Shown here piece by piece: positions 34,071 to 43,838 of a stretch of 64,000 nt of DNA. A program made the position numbers and the translations under genes. The stretch's first letter is position 1. Each line of letters starts with the position of its first letter. The stretch spans positions 62,001-126,000 of the forward strand of contig NZ_JACXWX010000006.1 in assembly GCF_014764505.1 (NCBI RefSeq), read 5' to 3'. Source of the DNA: Phormidium tenue FACHB-886. Its GTDB lineage: Bacteria > Cyanobacteriota > Cyanobacteriia > Elainellales > Elainellaceae. The notes under the pieces were generated by a model. The model searched no databases, had not been told where the DNA came from, and saw only the letters and a program-made list of their open reading frames with translations.

Positions 34071-35336
34071 TTACAGACTCAGTTTTCCAAAATTGAGGCT
34101 CAGCGCCACGTTTAGATTTTCCAGTGACTCAATCAACCAAACCACACCCTCGCTGGCAGAGGCTTCATAGTGCTTAAACAAAACAGCAAACTTTTTCTCT
34201 AGGTAAGGCTTGACGGTGCGACAGATCAACACAATCTTCAGCAGTAAGCCGATTGTGGTGGTGATGCCCAAATTCCCCGTTAGATCGACAAACATCCCAT
34301 GGTTTGGCTTTTGAGCGCTTTCAATCACTAAAAAGTTAAGCAATTTGCGGCAGGTGCAGACGAGCAACACATCGCTAAGACATTCCCCTGCCTGATCGGG
34401 TAAAAGATTTTGGATGTAGGCAGAGAGCCGTTGATTGAACTGCGCTTTGCCGTAGCGTGTATCGATCGATGCCACCAAATACTCGTACAGGTCGGCTTTG
34501 AAGCTGCGGTAAGAACAGGTGCGGCTGCTGTAGGTGAGAAAACACTGCGCTAAATCGCGATAGGTATTGGAGCCATCAATTTTGCCGCCAAACTGCTGAA
34601 GCGCCTGATCGAGATGGCGATCGCTCAGCAGTGTAGGATTGTGCAGCATTGGTAGCGATGCGGCAGGAGCAAGCAAAGGGCTGCTTCGGCGCTTGGCGGT
34701 GATGTAGCGAGCGAGGTCTTGCTCAAGCTGCTGCTGGATCTCTCGCCGCATGTGGCGGATGCAGCGCCGCTGCTCTCGTGTACTATCCTCTGTGAGCAGA
34801 TTGTAGTCGTACAGGCAGGGGTAGCGGCGAATTAGGGTGCCTAGCGGCTTGGAGCCAGTACTCCAGTCTGAAGGATGGTGGACAACCTGCACCAGCCGTT
34901 TGAGGGCTGCGTATTGCTCTGTGAGCTTGAACTGCTGCACGAGTTCGCGAAGTCGCTGACTGGTGCGCGATCGTCCCTGTCCTGAAGGGGATTGCTCAAA
35001 CAGCGCTACCAGATCGGTAATGGTATTATGCAATCGGGGCTGCATCAGCCAGTGGTTGATTAAGATGTGACAGCTGCGATTGAGAATGAATTTGAACTCT
35101 TTTTCAGCGGTAGATGAATCTACGATCGCTTTTAATGTTTGCCAAACCGCATGGTCGGAGTAGCCCGTGCCATCGATAAACAGCGATTGAAACCGCGCCA
35201 GCAGCTCTTCTGGCGTTTCTAGCTTGACACGCTCCACAAGGTGATTGTAAAGATACTCTTCAGCAATGGGAAATGGAGAATGAACAGATGACTGAAGGCA
35301 AGCTCGTTGGGGATAGAAGGCTGACCAAGAGTCCAT
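34071..35336 (-). CDS. Conserved hypothetical protein
   Basis: 421 residues from ATG 35336 (MDSWSAFYPQRACLQSSV); a GTG three codons upstream is possible. Soluble, helical, rich in Leu, Arg and Gln. Stretches that look conserved are KFILNRSCHILINHWLMQ, GSNTYRDLAQCFLTYSS, FKADLYEYLVASIDTRYGK and HGMFVDLTGNLGI. No catalytic motif or known domain recognised. The C-terminus contains a hydrophobic helix (TTIGLLLKIVLICRTV). It is convergent with the LysM gene, with 67 bases between stops. I recall no name for the family. Confidence 0.75.
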   Translation of the reverse strand: MDSWSAFYPQRACLQSSVHSPFPIAEEYLYNHLVERVKLETPEELLARFQSLFIDGTGYSDHAVWQTLKAIVDSSTAEKEFKFILNRSCHILINHWLMQPRLHNTITDLVALFEQSPSGQGRSRTSQRLRELVQQFKLTEQYAALKRLVQVVHHPSDWSTGSKPLGTLIRRYPCLYDYNLLTEDSTREQRRCIRHMRREIQQQLEQDLARYITAKRRSSPLLAPAASLPMLHNPTLLSDRHLDQALQQFGGKIDGSNTYRDLAQCFLTYSSRTCSYRSFKADLYEYLVASIDTRYGKAQFNQRLSAYIQNLLPDQAGECLSDVLLVCTCRKLLNFLVIESAQKPNHGMFVDLTGNLGITTTIGLLLKIVLICRTVKPYLEKKFAVLFKHYEASASEGVVWLIESLENLNVALSLNFGKLSL

Positions 35337-35971
35337 GTGAGTCACAATTGCTCCAATCTATGGTGAATGAATCGAGCGGACTCCCCTGCTGGAGTAGCAG
35401 AAAACCTCAGCGCACAGCTTTTAGACTAGAACGCATCAGCACTGACAAACCAGACGCAATTTAATTTTGAGACGGAACTAATAGATAAAAGCGTATCTAA
35501 GACTACCGTTTCCTATTTAGAAATGACGCCAGAGAATAACAGGATAACATCACGAGATCGGGCATCTGCAAGTCAATAGCGTAGATGCAGAGCACTGCAA
35601 AATATTCGCAGCATGCTCACCGTCTATGTAGTAGTGGCATCTGTTGATGTAATGAATAAGTACTATCAATAGATACCTTTGCTTCTTTAAACCCATTCGC
35701 CACTTATGATACAGGCGATCGGTCTGCTTGCGCAATTTGAGTTGAAGCAAAGTAAATCTACAATTTCGAACTGAGTAACTCTCAGTAGTTTGACAACACT
35801 TTTATACAGCAGTTCTTAACTTGAACAGACTGAGAATTCATTCTTGAAATCCACGTTTCATCTAGCTCTCAGGAAACAATTTGTTTCAGCGCAAAGCGCT
35901 GTAAGCTACAGGGCGAAATAATTAGCTAATTAGCCTTCATTAAGTAATTGCCCTTCCCAGCACCGACAAAC
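35337..35971. other. Intergenic region with small palindromes
   Basis: 635 AT-rich bases without a supported gene. CAGCGCAAAGCGCTG (35887-35901) and the 14-bp palindrome TAATTAGCTAATTA (35919-35932) sit 40-85 bases past the kinase stop on its 3' side and could act in termination or processing. Neither has a T-run. Confidence 0.5.
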
Positions 35972-37387
35972 TTATTCTTGAGTTAGTTTTAACCCCAACC
36001 ACTCGCTTAGCTCCCGCGCCAGCCAGTCTAGCTCTGGTGAAGTCAAAGGATCGCCTAGCTCAAACGCCCGAGTGCCTGCCCAAAGCACCAATCGAGGTTT
36101 GACTTCAACATGAGTGGGCGTGTTTCTTGTATGGGTTGTGTTTGTTGCTTTCACTTGGTAGTAGCGCCGTGTTAGCACCAATTTGCAGAGGGTTTTGCGG
36201 CTAGCTTTATATTGGCGATAAGGAATTCCCAAACACTCGTGGCGCAGCGTAATGTACTGGGAGTCGATTTGCAGCCGCTTCTGGCAGAGGGACTGCAGAA
36301 TTGGCCCACCCAGTAGCCAAGTAAACAGGATCGTCAGCGCATTCACGCCCCAACCATGCAGCAATATCCAAATGCCCAAACCCCGTAGGGCTAGCCAAAA
36401 AATGAGGCTGGCGCTGGAAGTGACCAGTGGCGAAGGTAAAATAATTTCTATCGTCTCTGAGTCTTGGGAGAGCTTAACTCGGCTCCCTACGGGCTGATTG
36501 GTAACGAGCCGCAGATCCGCAGATGCCCGATCTGAAAGCCGATCGCTAGGTTGCTGGAGTGCGGCTAGGGCTGCGGCAGCCGAAGCAAACCGGTGAGATA
36601 AATCTGGATCGGTCATTTGTTTTAGCCAGCGAGTGAGCTGGGGTTTGAGCTGGGCGATCGACTCAAACTGAATCCGCAGGTTGCGCTGCGGTAGGTCGGC
36701 GGGATGCTGCCCGGTCGCCAGGTAGATCAGCGTTGCTCCTAGACTGTAGAGGTCGGAAGCAGGCACGGCTCGTTCACCAAACTGCTCGGGTGGCATGTAG
36801 CCATAAGTGCCGACAATGGTCATAGTGCCACCACCGCGGGCAGCGAGCGTCTGCACTGAGCCAAAATCAACCAGATACACCTGCCCGATTTGAGTAACCG
36901 ATTGGGTTGAGGAGGCTCCATCAACGCTCAGTAGAATGTTGCTCGGTTTGATATCGCGGTGAATGACAGGCGGCTTTTGGCGGTGCAAGTAAGTCAATAT
37001 TTCTAACAGCGCTGTGGCAATCTGCTTCAGGTCAATCTCGCTAAACGATCGCCCCGCCTGTAGATGTTCTTCTAGCGATCGGGCTTCCAGGTAGCTTTGC
37101 ACTAGCGCAAAGCCTTTGCCGAGCGGCAGGTCTAGCTCAAAGTGATTGAGGTAACGAGGAATTGCTGAATGCGCTAGGGATTGTAGCGTTTCTGCCTCGC
37201 GTTCAAACAGCTTCAGGTCATCCCACTCAAAATCGTTATTAAACAGCAGCAGTTTCAGGATAACGGGGGTCTGGTCCAGCAGGTCTTGGGCGAGCAGGGT
37301 GCGCCGTCCAGTTTTTTTGCCTAAAATTTGCTGGATTTGGTAGCGATCTGCCAGGACGGTTCCGGGTGCAAAGCTGACTTCAGGCAT
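35972..37387 (-). CDS. Serine/threonine protein kinase
   Basis: 471 residues from ATG 37387 (the frame extends to a GTG three codons earlier). A Hanks-type kinase domain: Lys45 in VILKLLL, the catalytic loop HRDIKPSN (143-150), the metal site DFG (174-176) and the activation segment GTYGYMPPEQF. The glycine-rich loop is irregular (LGKKTGRRT). After the kinase a linker leads to a C-terminal part with two membrane segments (about 325-345 and 350-370) and a pleckstrin-like cytosolic tail, an arrangement common in cyanobacterial kinases. Targets unknown; it is 129 bases downstream of the response-regulator gene. Confidence 0.9.
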   Translation of the reverse strand: MPEVSFAPGTVLADRYQIQQILGKKTGRRTLLAQDLLDQTPVILKLLLFNNDFEWDDLKLFEREAETLQSLAHSAIPRYLNHFELDLPLGKGFALVQSYLEARSLEEHLQAGRSFSEIDLKQIATALLEILTYLHRQKPPVIHRDIKPSNILLSVDGASSTQSVTQIGQVYLVDFGSVQTLAARGGGTMTIVGTYGYMPPEQFGERAVPASDLYSLGATLIYLATGQHPADLPQRNLRIQFESIAQLKPQLTRWLKQMTDPDLSHRFASAAAALAALQQPSDRLSDRASADLRLVTNQPVGSRVKLSQDSETIEIILPSPLVTSSASLIFWLALRGLGIWILLHGWGVNALTILFTWLLGGPILQSLCQKRLQIDSQYITLRHECLGIPYRQYKASRKTLCKLVLTRRYYQVKATNTTHTRNTPTHVEVKPRLVLWAGTRAFELGDPLTSPELDWLARELSEWLGLKLTQE

Positions 37388-37516
37388 GAGAAGCACAAGT
37401 ATTGCAGCGTGTTTCTCCAGCCTAGCTCAGGGATCTTATTTCGTTTGGTTTGCAGGGTCAGAGTGCAGATGGCGGTGCAGAGACTTTATCTTGCCATTGC
37501 GTACGAGTGCTAAGGT

Positions 37517-38191
37517 TTAATCTCGCAGCACGTAGCCAACCCCGCGCACCGTCTGAATTAGTCGCTTGTCGCCTTGTTCTTCCAGCTTCAACCGCAGATA
37601 GCGAACATAAACCTCAATGATGTTGGAATCACCCATGAAGTCATAGCCCCAGACTTTCTCCAGGATTTGATCGCGCGTGATGACTTGGCGTGGATGCGTC
37701 ATCAGGTAGTCCAGCAGATCGAACTCTTTAGCGGTTAATTCTATTGCTCTGCTGCGGTAGAACACTTCCCGTGTCCGCCGATTTAACGTTAGCTCGGCAA
37801 ACTGCAAGAAGTCGGGGTTGTCTTCGTGGGTGCGACGCAAATGAGCACGGACTCTTGCCAGCAGTTCCTCAATGCTAAAAGGCTTCACTACATAGTCATC
37901 GGCTCCGGCATCCAGCCCTGCTACGCGATCGCTCACCTCATCTTTGGCAGTCAGCAGAATTACAGGCACTTTGCTACCCGTTGCCCGCAACCGTCGACAG
38001 ACCTCAACGCCTGTCATTCCGGGCATCATCCAATCCAAAATTACCAGATCTGGCGGCGACTCCCGCAGCATCGTTAGCCCTGTTAGCCCATCGTGCGCCA
38101 CGCTGATTTGATAGCCTTCGCTATCCAGCTCTAGCTGGATGAATCGCGCTAGTTTCACTTCGTCTTCAACAAGCAAGATAGAGGAGGGCAT
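37517..38191 (-). CDS. OmpR-family response regulator
   Basis: 224 residues. Receiver domain with acidic pocket Glu9/Asp10, phospho-acceptor Asp53 (ILDWMMPG) and Lys103 (VVKPF). The C-terminal winged helix (VFYRSRAIELTAKEFDLLDY, then IIEVYVRYLRLKLEEQG and TVRGVGYVLRD) binds DNA. It lies 66 bases after the histidine kinase gene on the same strand and is most likely its partner. Its N-terminus resembles the RppA/NblR-like set of cyanobacterial regulators, but I cannot assign a specific one. Confidence 0.92.
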   Translation of the reverse strand: MPSSILLVEDEVKLARFIQLELDSEGYQISVAHDGLTGLTMLRESPPDLVILDWMMPGMTGVEVCRRLRATGSKVPVILLTAKDEVSDRVAGLDAGADDYVVKPFSIEELLARVRAHLRRTHEDNPDFLQFAELTLNRRTREVFYRSRAIELTAKEFDLLDYLMTHPRQVITRDQILEKVWGYDFMGDSNIIEVYVRYLRLKLEEQGDKRLIQTVRGVGYVLRD

Positions 38192-38257
38192 GGGAGGCTC
38201 CAGGTAGAAATGAGGAAAGCGAGAGTGAGATTGGGAGAGCGAGGGTGTGGCGCTGAA

Positions 38258-39739
38258 CTAATCCTCTACTTCCGTCACACCTTTTGGCAGCTTAACGGTA
38301 AATACGCTGCCCTTACCAGGCTGAGAATAGACGCTGACTTGTCCGTGCATTCCTTCTACCAAAGACTTGACGATCGCTAACCCTAAGCCAATGCCACCCG
38401 TCGAGCGACAGCGAGAGGCTTCGACGCGATAAAAGGGTTCAAACAAGTGTGCCTGATCTGTGAGAGGGATGCCGCAGCCGCGATCGCAAACTTCCACTAC
38501 TGCTGTGTCTTTGGTCTCGCTGAGGTGGAGGACGATCGGCTTATCGGTTTTAGCATAGCGGCGGGCGTTGTCGATCAGGTGCTTCAGCACTCGCAAGAGC
38601 TGGCTGGGGTCGGCTTGGGCAACAATTAGGTCTGAGTCGGCTTTAAGCTCAAGCGTCGGTGCGTCGGTGGGAGCAGTTGGGTCATTTGGGGTTGCTGTCT
38701 CCGAGAGAATCACCATTTCCACAAGATCATTGAGGGCAACTGGCTTTAGCTGAAACTCCATCGATTCGCTGTTAAGCCGGGCTAAATCGATTAAGTCTTT
38801 CAACAGCTGAATTGTGCGCTCGGTTTCTTCGACTGCTACCTCTAAGGCTTCTTTTTGCGGGGCGGTGAGATTGGTGCAGCGCCGTAGCGTGCTTTGCAAG
38901 TAGCCATAGACCAGACTCAGCGAGGTGCGAATTTCGTGGGAAATGCTGCTGGTAAACTGGCGCTGCTGAGCATCAGCTTCTGAGAGCCGCGTGGAGAGGT
39001 TGCTAAAGGCTGAAACAAGTTCTTTGACTTCGCTAGGGACTTGATCCATTTCAGTGGGATCTAGTTCGCCAGCGGCAATCGCTAGCCGATTCATCTGCCG
39101 CAAAGGATGCAGCGATCGCCAGACCCAATAGGCAATCAGCGTCGCAATCACAGCAACGGCGATCGCTGTTGCCCAGCGCAGGCTGTTGGTCAGCCTGTTT
39201 AGCACTGTGTAGTCGTGCGTAATATCTTGAGCAAGGTAGACTTGCCCAATAGATTCGCCATTTACCCGCAGAGGCTGACTGCACAACACCAGGTAGTTAC
39301 CGTTCATAGCAGACACAATCGGCTCTGACGGCATCGAAGCTGCTGGCATGAGGGCAGCCTCTCCTGGAAAGCTAGCTAAGTTGCTGGATTGCGCCAAAAC
39401 TCGACCATCCTCGCTTTTCACCCAGAGCCATAGGCTAGGTGATGCCCATGCATCGACCAGCTTTTGCAGATAAGCTGTCATGGGTTGCGGAGGCCGCTGT
39501 ACAGCTTCTGCCGCTTTGAGTTCTGCCGGAATGCGATCGCCGATCGCCTGCAGATAGTCTTGATGCTGTACCACCAGCATTTGCCGCATTTGCCAGGTTG
39601 TCCACATGCCCATACTGCCGACACCCAACAGTGAAACAGTGGTAATTCCCAGAGTGAGTCGGAGTTGCAGCGAAGCAAAATCTATGCCTTTTTGCTTTAG
39701 CACATGGAGGGGTTGAGAGAGGCGATCGAGGAATTTCAT
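38258..39739 (-). CDS. Sensor histidine kinase
   Basis: 493 residues from ATG 39739 (MKFLDRLSQPLHVLKQKGID); longer frames to 39853 add an unrelated stretch. Membrane helices at about 25-45 and 187-208 flank a periplasmic sensor region of about 140 residues. A HAMP domain follows, then phospho-His268 in SSISHEIRTSLSLVYGYL. The ATPase domain has the N box LIDNARRYAK, G1 VCDRGCGIP and G2 GGIGLGLAIVKSL. The periplasmic domain has no motif I recognise, so the signal is unknown. It forms an operon with the response regulator 66 bases downstream. Confidence 0.92.
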   Translation of the reverse strand: MKFLDRLSQPLHVLKQKGIDFASLQLRLTLGITTVSLLGVGSMGMWTTWQMRQMLVVQHQDYLQAIGDRIPAELKAAEAVQRPPQPMTAYLQKLVDAWASPSLWLWVKSEDGRVLAQSSNLASFPGEAALMPAASMPSEPIVSAMNGNYLVLCSQPLRVNGESIGQVYLAQDITHDYTVLNRLTNSLRWATAIAVAVIATLIAYWVWRSLHPLRQMNRLAIAAGELDPTEMDQVPSEVKELVSAFSNLSTRLSEADAQQRQFTSSISHEIRTSLSLVYGYLQSTLRRCTNLTAPQKEALEVAVEETERTIQLLKDLIDLARLNSESMEFQLKPVALNDLVEMVILSETATPNDPTAPTDAPTLELKADSDLIVAQADPSQLLRVLKHLIDNARRYAKTDKPIVLHLSETKDTAVVEVCDRGCGIPLTDQAHLFEPFYRVEASRCRSTGGIGLGLAIVKSLVEGMHGQVSVYSQPGKGSVFTVKLPKGVTEVED

Positions 39740-40062
39740 TGCAGCGCCGACTTCAGAAGCGGAAAATTTGGGCTTTAATCCAGGGCAATATCTGTAATAT
39801 AGCCAAGCCAGCTTTAGACAAAATGATATTTTGCTGAGTGAAATCCCAGCCAAAGATAAGAAAATTCCAAATTTCTAAATTAATAACGTTGGCAACAAGC
39901 GCCTGCTCTAGATTTTTTAAAAAATCATACTGAACTTTACTCCTTCACCGCTTTTCGGCTGTAACGAGTTCGCGGTTCAGCAAACAGTACTTAACTGTTA
40001 TTAACCAACTCAGGGATAATAGAGTCGGGAGGGAAGCGTTTTCGTTCGCTCAATTTTACGTT
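39740..40062. other. Divergent promoter region, histidine kinase / ccmP
   Basis: 323 bases, AT-rich, no gene. Both promoters must lie here. GGGAGGG at 40028-40034 is a Shine-Dalgarno-like run but is 28 bases from the ccmP start, too far for that codon. Confidence 0.5.
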
Positions 40063-40701
40063 TTGGGAATTGATCTTCGCAGTTACGTTTATCTAGACAG
40101 CCTGCAGCGTCAGCATGCCGCTTACTTAGGAACCCAAGCGCTCGGTTTTCTGCCGCTACCGGGAGATTCCTCGCTGTGGGTCGAAATTTCTCCAGGAATT
40201 GAAATCAACCGTTTGTTAGACATTGCCCTCAAGTCGGCGGTAGTGCGTCCGGGGGTGCTGGTGATCGAGCGCCTATATGGGCTGCTAGAAGTGCATTCCA
40301 GCAGGCAAAGTGATACTAAAGCAGCGGGCCAGGCAATTCTAGAGGCGATCGGCGTTCGGGAGCGAGATGGACTTAAGCCCCGCGTTGTATCTAGTCAGAT
40401 CATTCGTAATATCGATGCTCACCACACTCAGTTGATTAACCGCACTCGCAAAGGCAATATGCTCCTGGCAGGGCAAACGCTGTATGTGCTAGAAGTTGAG
40501 CCAGCTTCCTATGCAGCACTGGCGGCAAATGAAGCCGAAAAAGCTGCGCTGATCAACATTTTGCATGTCTCGGCGGTTGGCAGCTTTGGGCGCTTGTATT
40601 TGGGTGGCGAAGAGCGAGACATCATTGCTGGATCGCGGGCAGCGCTGGAGGCGATCGAAAATATTGCCGGACGAGAACGAATTGCTGCCCGCACCGAGTA
40701 A
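40063..40701 (+). CDS. ccmP: Carboxysome shell protein CcmP (tandem BMC)
   Basis: 212 residues. CcmP is the double-domain (BMC-T) trimer of the beta-carboxysome shell, with a large gated pore. The start [15 protein letters not shown] and the two similar halves ([20 protein letters not shown] with [19 protein letters not shown]; then LIPT-like [20 protein letters not shown] with [13 protein letters not shown]) match my memory of CcmP closely. The codon for the first Met is TTG at 40063 and no ATG is available; homology of the very first residues supports it. The main ccm operon is not here, as is usual for ccmP. A pentapeptide gene follows 51 bases later. Confidence 0.9.
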   Translation: MGIDLRSYVYLDSLQRQHAAYLGTQALGFLPLPGDSSLWVEISPGIEINRLLDIALKSAVVRPGVLVIERLYGLLEVHSSRQSDTKAAGQAILEAIGVRERDGLKPRVVSSQIIRNIDAHHTQLINRTRKGNMLLAGQTLYVLEVEPASYAALAANEAEKAALINILHVSAVGSFGRLYLGGEERDIIAGSRAALEAIENIAGRERIAARTE

Positions 40702-40752
40702 AAGCATCAAGGATCAAGAGCTGTCGCGTCTGGATAAAAGGATTTGAGGAAG

Positions 40753-41664
40753 ATGGCGAGCGACGAACTGCTGCGATTGCTGAAATGGGGGGCGATCGGC
40801 TGGGCGGACTGGAGAGCTAAGCATCCCCAGAAAGAGCTGGACTTCAGCGAAGCCGACCTGCGGCAGCTCGATCTGAGCAGAGTTGACTTCAGCACTGCCA
40901 ACTTGAAGAAAGCGGCGCTGGTTGGCGCAACCCTTACCCAGGCGCAGCTCAGACATGCCGACCTCAGCAAAGCCAACCTCTATGAAGCAAACCTCTCCCA
41001 CGCAGACCTTGCTGAAGCAGATCTGATCGATGCCCATCTGATCGGCGCTAACCTGAATCAAGCCAGCCTGCAGGGAGCAAATTTGCGGGGGGCAGATCTG
41101 CGAGAAGCCAGCCTGCAAGCGGCCGACCTCAGTCTGGCTGACCTGATCGGCACAGACTTCCGGGGTGCAAATCTGCGGCAAGCCGACTTTAGCGATGCCA
41201 ATTTGATGAAAGCCGATCTGGCAGGTGCATCCCTCCGCGAAGCCCATTTCACCAATGCCAACCTCAGCCGTGCTAACTGCTACCGAGCTGACCTAACAGC
41301 AGCCCTCCTGCCCAAAGCCAGCCTTTATGCTGCGATCGCCGCTGAAGCGCAATTGGTGAAAGCCTGCTTGATGGGAGCAACGCTAGTAGAGGCAAATTTT
41401 GAGCGATCGAATCTTAGCTGGGCGAACCTGAGCAAGGCAAATCTTACTAGCGCCAATTGCCAAGCGGCAAACCTGCGAGGTGCCAACCTGACCCGTGCCA
41501 ATCTGCGGCAGGCAAATCTTCAAGGTGCATCGCTGCGGAGCGCTAACCTCGCTCAAGCCGATCTTGAAGGCGCCAATCTCTATGAGGCTGATTTGTTTGC
41601 AGTGGATTTGACTCACGCCAAATTGCGCGGTGCAGCCATGCCCGATGGCAGTATTCATCCTTAA
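40753..41664 (+). CDS. Pentapeptide-repeat protein
   Basis: 303 residues from ATG 40753 (MASDELLRLLKWGAIGWADW). After a 30-residue helical start the protein is continuous A(D/N)LXX repeats, for example ADLSKANLYEANLSHADLAE, giving a beta helix of roughly 13 coils. It shares with the 21510 gene the sequence LIGANLNQ/MINTNLSQ-type rungs and a C-terminal AMPDGSIHP similar to the LMPSGATHQ end there, so the two are probably paralogues. The gene is 51 bases after ccmP on the same strand; whether it affects carboxysomes is unknown. Confidence 0.9.
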   Translation: MASDELLRLLKWGAIGWADWRAKHPQKELDFSEADLRQLDLSRVDFSTANLKKAALVGATLTQAQLRHADLSKANLYEANLSHADLAEADLIDAHLIGANLNQASLQGANLRGADLREASLQAADLSLADLIGTDFRGANLRQADFSDANLMKADLAGASLREAHFTNANLSRANCYRADLTAALLPKASLYAAIAAEAQLVKACLMGATLVEANFERSNLSWANLSKANLTSANCQAANLRGANLTRANLRQANLQGASLRSANLAQADLEGANLYEADLFAVDLTHAKLRGAAMPDGSIHP

Positions 41665-41671
41665 GCCGCAG

Positions 41672-42301
41672 CTATTCGATCACCCACGCCGCCCGAAAGA
41701 AATCTAGCTCGCACTGCATGGCATATCGATAGGTCGATCGCGTCATTTCTGTAGAGGGGGCATACCGATCGGCAAGTGTCTCGAGCTGCACCGCCAACGG
41801 TTCAAACTCGTCGCTGCTGTAGGTGCGAATCCAATCTGCATAAGCGTGATTGGGAATACCATTTGCGGCTAGCTTTTTCCCCAAAAAGGCATAGAGCCGC
41901 ATACAGGGCAGCATAGCTACTGAAGTAATCCCGACCTCCTGACTCCAGGCTGTGGCCAGCAAAAAGTCAGTATAGCGGCGGGTAGCGGCTCCCGGTTCTA
42001 TCTGCTCAAGCGCTACGCCCCACTGGGCGGCATAGCCTTGGTGCAGCTTCAGCTCTTGCAGCACACCGCCTGCCAGCTCATGAAAGGTATTAAAGCCTTG
42101 CCAGTCGGCAACTTTTGCAGCGGCAACGCTATAGGCGCGGGCAAATGCCTCCAAGAAAAAAGCATCTTGCCCTACGTAATAAGCAAACTTGGAGCGGGGC
42201 AAGGAGCCATCGCCAATGCCCTGCACAAACGGATTTTCTAGACAGGCGATCGCCAAATCCTGGTTGGCTTGCCAAAGTGCCTGTGAAATTGATTGTTCCA
42301 T
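41672..42301 (-). CDS. tenA: TenA family protein (thiaminase II-like)
   Basis: 209 residues, normal length. TenA enzymes hydrolyse amino-pyrimidine precursors to HMP in thiamine salvage. The active-site positions are present: Asp46 in YYVGQDAFFLEAFARA, Cys133 in AMLPCMRLYAF and the C-terminal Glu198 in QCELDFF. The universal-stress-protein gene ends 3 bases before its start, so the two are an operon. Some TenA-like proteins carry other activities (TenA_E type), but the Cys points to the classical TenA_C type. Confidence 0.9.
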   Translation of the reverse strand: MEQSISQALWQANQDLAIACLENPFVQGIGDGSLPRSKFAYYVGQDAFFLEAFARAYSVAAAKVADWQGFNTFHELAGGVLQELKLHQGYAAQWGVALEQIEPGAATRRYTDFLLATAWSQEVGITSVAMLPCMRLYAFLGKKLAANGIPNHAYADWIRTYSSDEFEPLAVQLETLADRYAPSTEMTRSTYRYAMQCELDFFRAAWVIE

Positions 42302-42304
42302 GAC

Positions 42305-43180
42305 TTACATCGGCGGGAAATACAGCACCGGATGCCAACTGCGATAGAGGATTTCTTTGGCGAAGCTAGGAATCGACCATTCGATCAATTTACCCATGCT
42401 GCCAGACGAGCAGGCGATCGCGCTAATATCAATTTCTTCAGCCGCTTTGAGAATATTAGGGACAGGTTCACCCTGCATGACGCGAGCAAAAACCTCCAAG
42501 CCGGTTGCCTCAAGGTCGCTCTGAACCGCAGTCAGTTTCTTGTGAATTTGCTGGTTGTCACCGCTTTCTAGCAGCTCTGCATATCGTCCTTTCTCTACTA
42601 CCCAACAGAGTGAGCATTGCTGAAACCCAAAGTCGGCACTGTCTTGGCGCAACTGTTTCAGCTTAGAGACAACGTAATCAGCAGGCTTGCTGCCATCATA
42701 GGGAACCAAAAAATGTTGAAATAGATGACGGCAACGCAGATCTAGCTCTTCAACTCGGTAAGTCGAGAGTAGTTGAGGTCTAAGGATGAGCAAAGGCGCA
42801 ATTTTTCGCTTGCTCAACTCCTGAATCACGCTGCCAAATAGCCTGTCACCCAAGCCGCCGCCGCTGGGTGTTCCCATGACGATCAAATCTGGGTTGTGAG
42901 ACTTTGCCGCATTAAGAATGCAATCGATCGGCTTGCCGCCCTGAATGTCAATCTTTACCTGAACGCCAGCCGGCACATTCTGTTGCGCAACAGCAAGGCG
43001 ATCGCGGGACTCCTGCAATTTCTCTTCAGAAATGCGCGGAATGGTTTGACCGGGTGGAAAGGGGATGCCATGCAAAAACGTAATTTGCTTAATTCCACTC
43101 TCTGCAAGACTGGGTATGAAATTAACCAGTCTGTTCAAACCATCGTTAAGGTCAGTACAAATGAGGGGACGCTGAAACAT
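42305..43180 (-). CDS. Universal stress protein, tandem domain
   Basis: 291 residues, two Usp folds. The first has the ATP-binding-type loop LIVMGTPSGGGLGDRLFGSV; in the second, HFLVPYDGSKPADYVVSKL opens the domain and AIACSSGSMGKLIEWSIPSF ends it in a modified loop. The double-domain form is common in cyanobacteria; roles in energy or salt stress are reported for the family. The tenA gene follows with a 3-base gap and probably shares the promoter. Confidence 0.88.
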   Translation of the reverse strand: MFQRPLICTDLNDGLNRLVNFIPSLAESGIKQITFLHGIPFPPGQTIPRISEEKLQESRDRLAVAQQNVPAGVQVKIDIQGGKPIDCILNAAKSHNPDLIVMGTPSGGGLGDRLFGSVIQELSKRKIAPLLILRPQLLSTYRVEELDLRCRHLFQHFLVPYDGSKPADYVVSKLKQLRQDSADFGFQQCSLCWVVEKGRYAELLESGDNQQIHKKLTAVQSDLEATGLEVFARVMQGEPVPNILKAAEEIDISAIACSSGSMGKLIEWSIPSFAKEILYRSWHPVLYFPPM

Positions 43181-43643
43181 GGCTGGAAGCTAATCATAAA
43201 GATCGCTAAAGCGCTGGCTACTATTGCGCTAGGGCAGTGGAGGTAGCGGTGACTACACGATTGCACCTCTCCATAACCCTAGCACTCCTTCCCAGCCTTG
43301 CGATGTCTATCAAGAGACAGACCTGCAGCTTAATTCAGTTGTCAAAAAGCTTTTTGACTCTCGATCACAGCTCTGCCAAGCACTTTTCTCTGTACTCAAG
43401 CTTGAATCGATTTAAGGTGTTATATCACTGAAGCAACACTCTGCTGCAATGCGGCTTACCAAAGCTCGCTAAAACTGCAATCTGTACCAATAAGGCATCT
43501 ACCAATAAGGCAAATATATTGCAAACGTAAGCTAGATCAAGAACCATAGAATCCGAATCGCAGGAGAAGCGCCCCAGCATCCCCAGCTCCTTTCCTCGTG
43601 AGAACAAAGCAAGAGAGGGAGGTCGCTGACCGCGACGGAGAAT
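43181..43643. other. Intergenic region between nblA and usp
   Basis: 463 bases, no gene. It contains a 15-bp tandem duplication (TGTACCAATAAGGCA at 43483-43497, TCTACCAATAAGGCA at 43498-43512) about 130 bases past the nblA stop. The promoter of usp-tenA lies at its left end. Confidence 0.55.
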
Positions 43644-43838
43644 TTAGTACTGGGGACCAGACTCAATTCCCCATTGATGCTTGAGGAAATGCTTGTACAT
43701 TGTTTCTCGTAGCATCATCTGCTCATATAGCTTGACTAAGAAGTCTTGCGCTTGTTCGTGGCTCATGCGCTCGACTTGGGTTTCAAATGACCGCAAGCTG
43801 AACTGCTGCTCTAGGGTCAATTCTACAGGCTGGTTCAT
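43644..43838 (-). CDS. nblA: Phycobilisome degradation protein NblA
   Basis: 64 residues. NblA is the small helical adaptor that binds phycobiliproteins and directs them to the Clp protease during nitrogen or sulfur starvation. The sequence has the core LTLEQQFSLRSFETQVERMS, then QAQDFLVKLYEQMMLRETMY and KHFLKHQWGI, which is diagnostic. AGGAG precedes the ATG. In the first ~270 bases upstream I see no exact NtcA consensus (GTA-N8-TAC); regulation may use a degenerate site. Single-gene transcript. Confidence 0.96.
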   Translation of the reverse strand: MNQPVELTLEQQFSLRSFETQVERMSHEQAQDFLVKLYEQMMLRETMYKHFLKHQWGIESGPQY

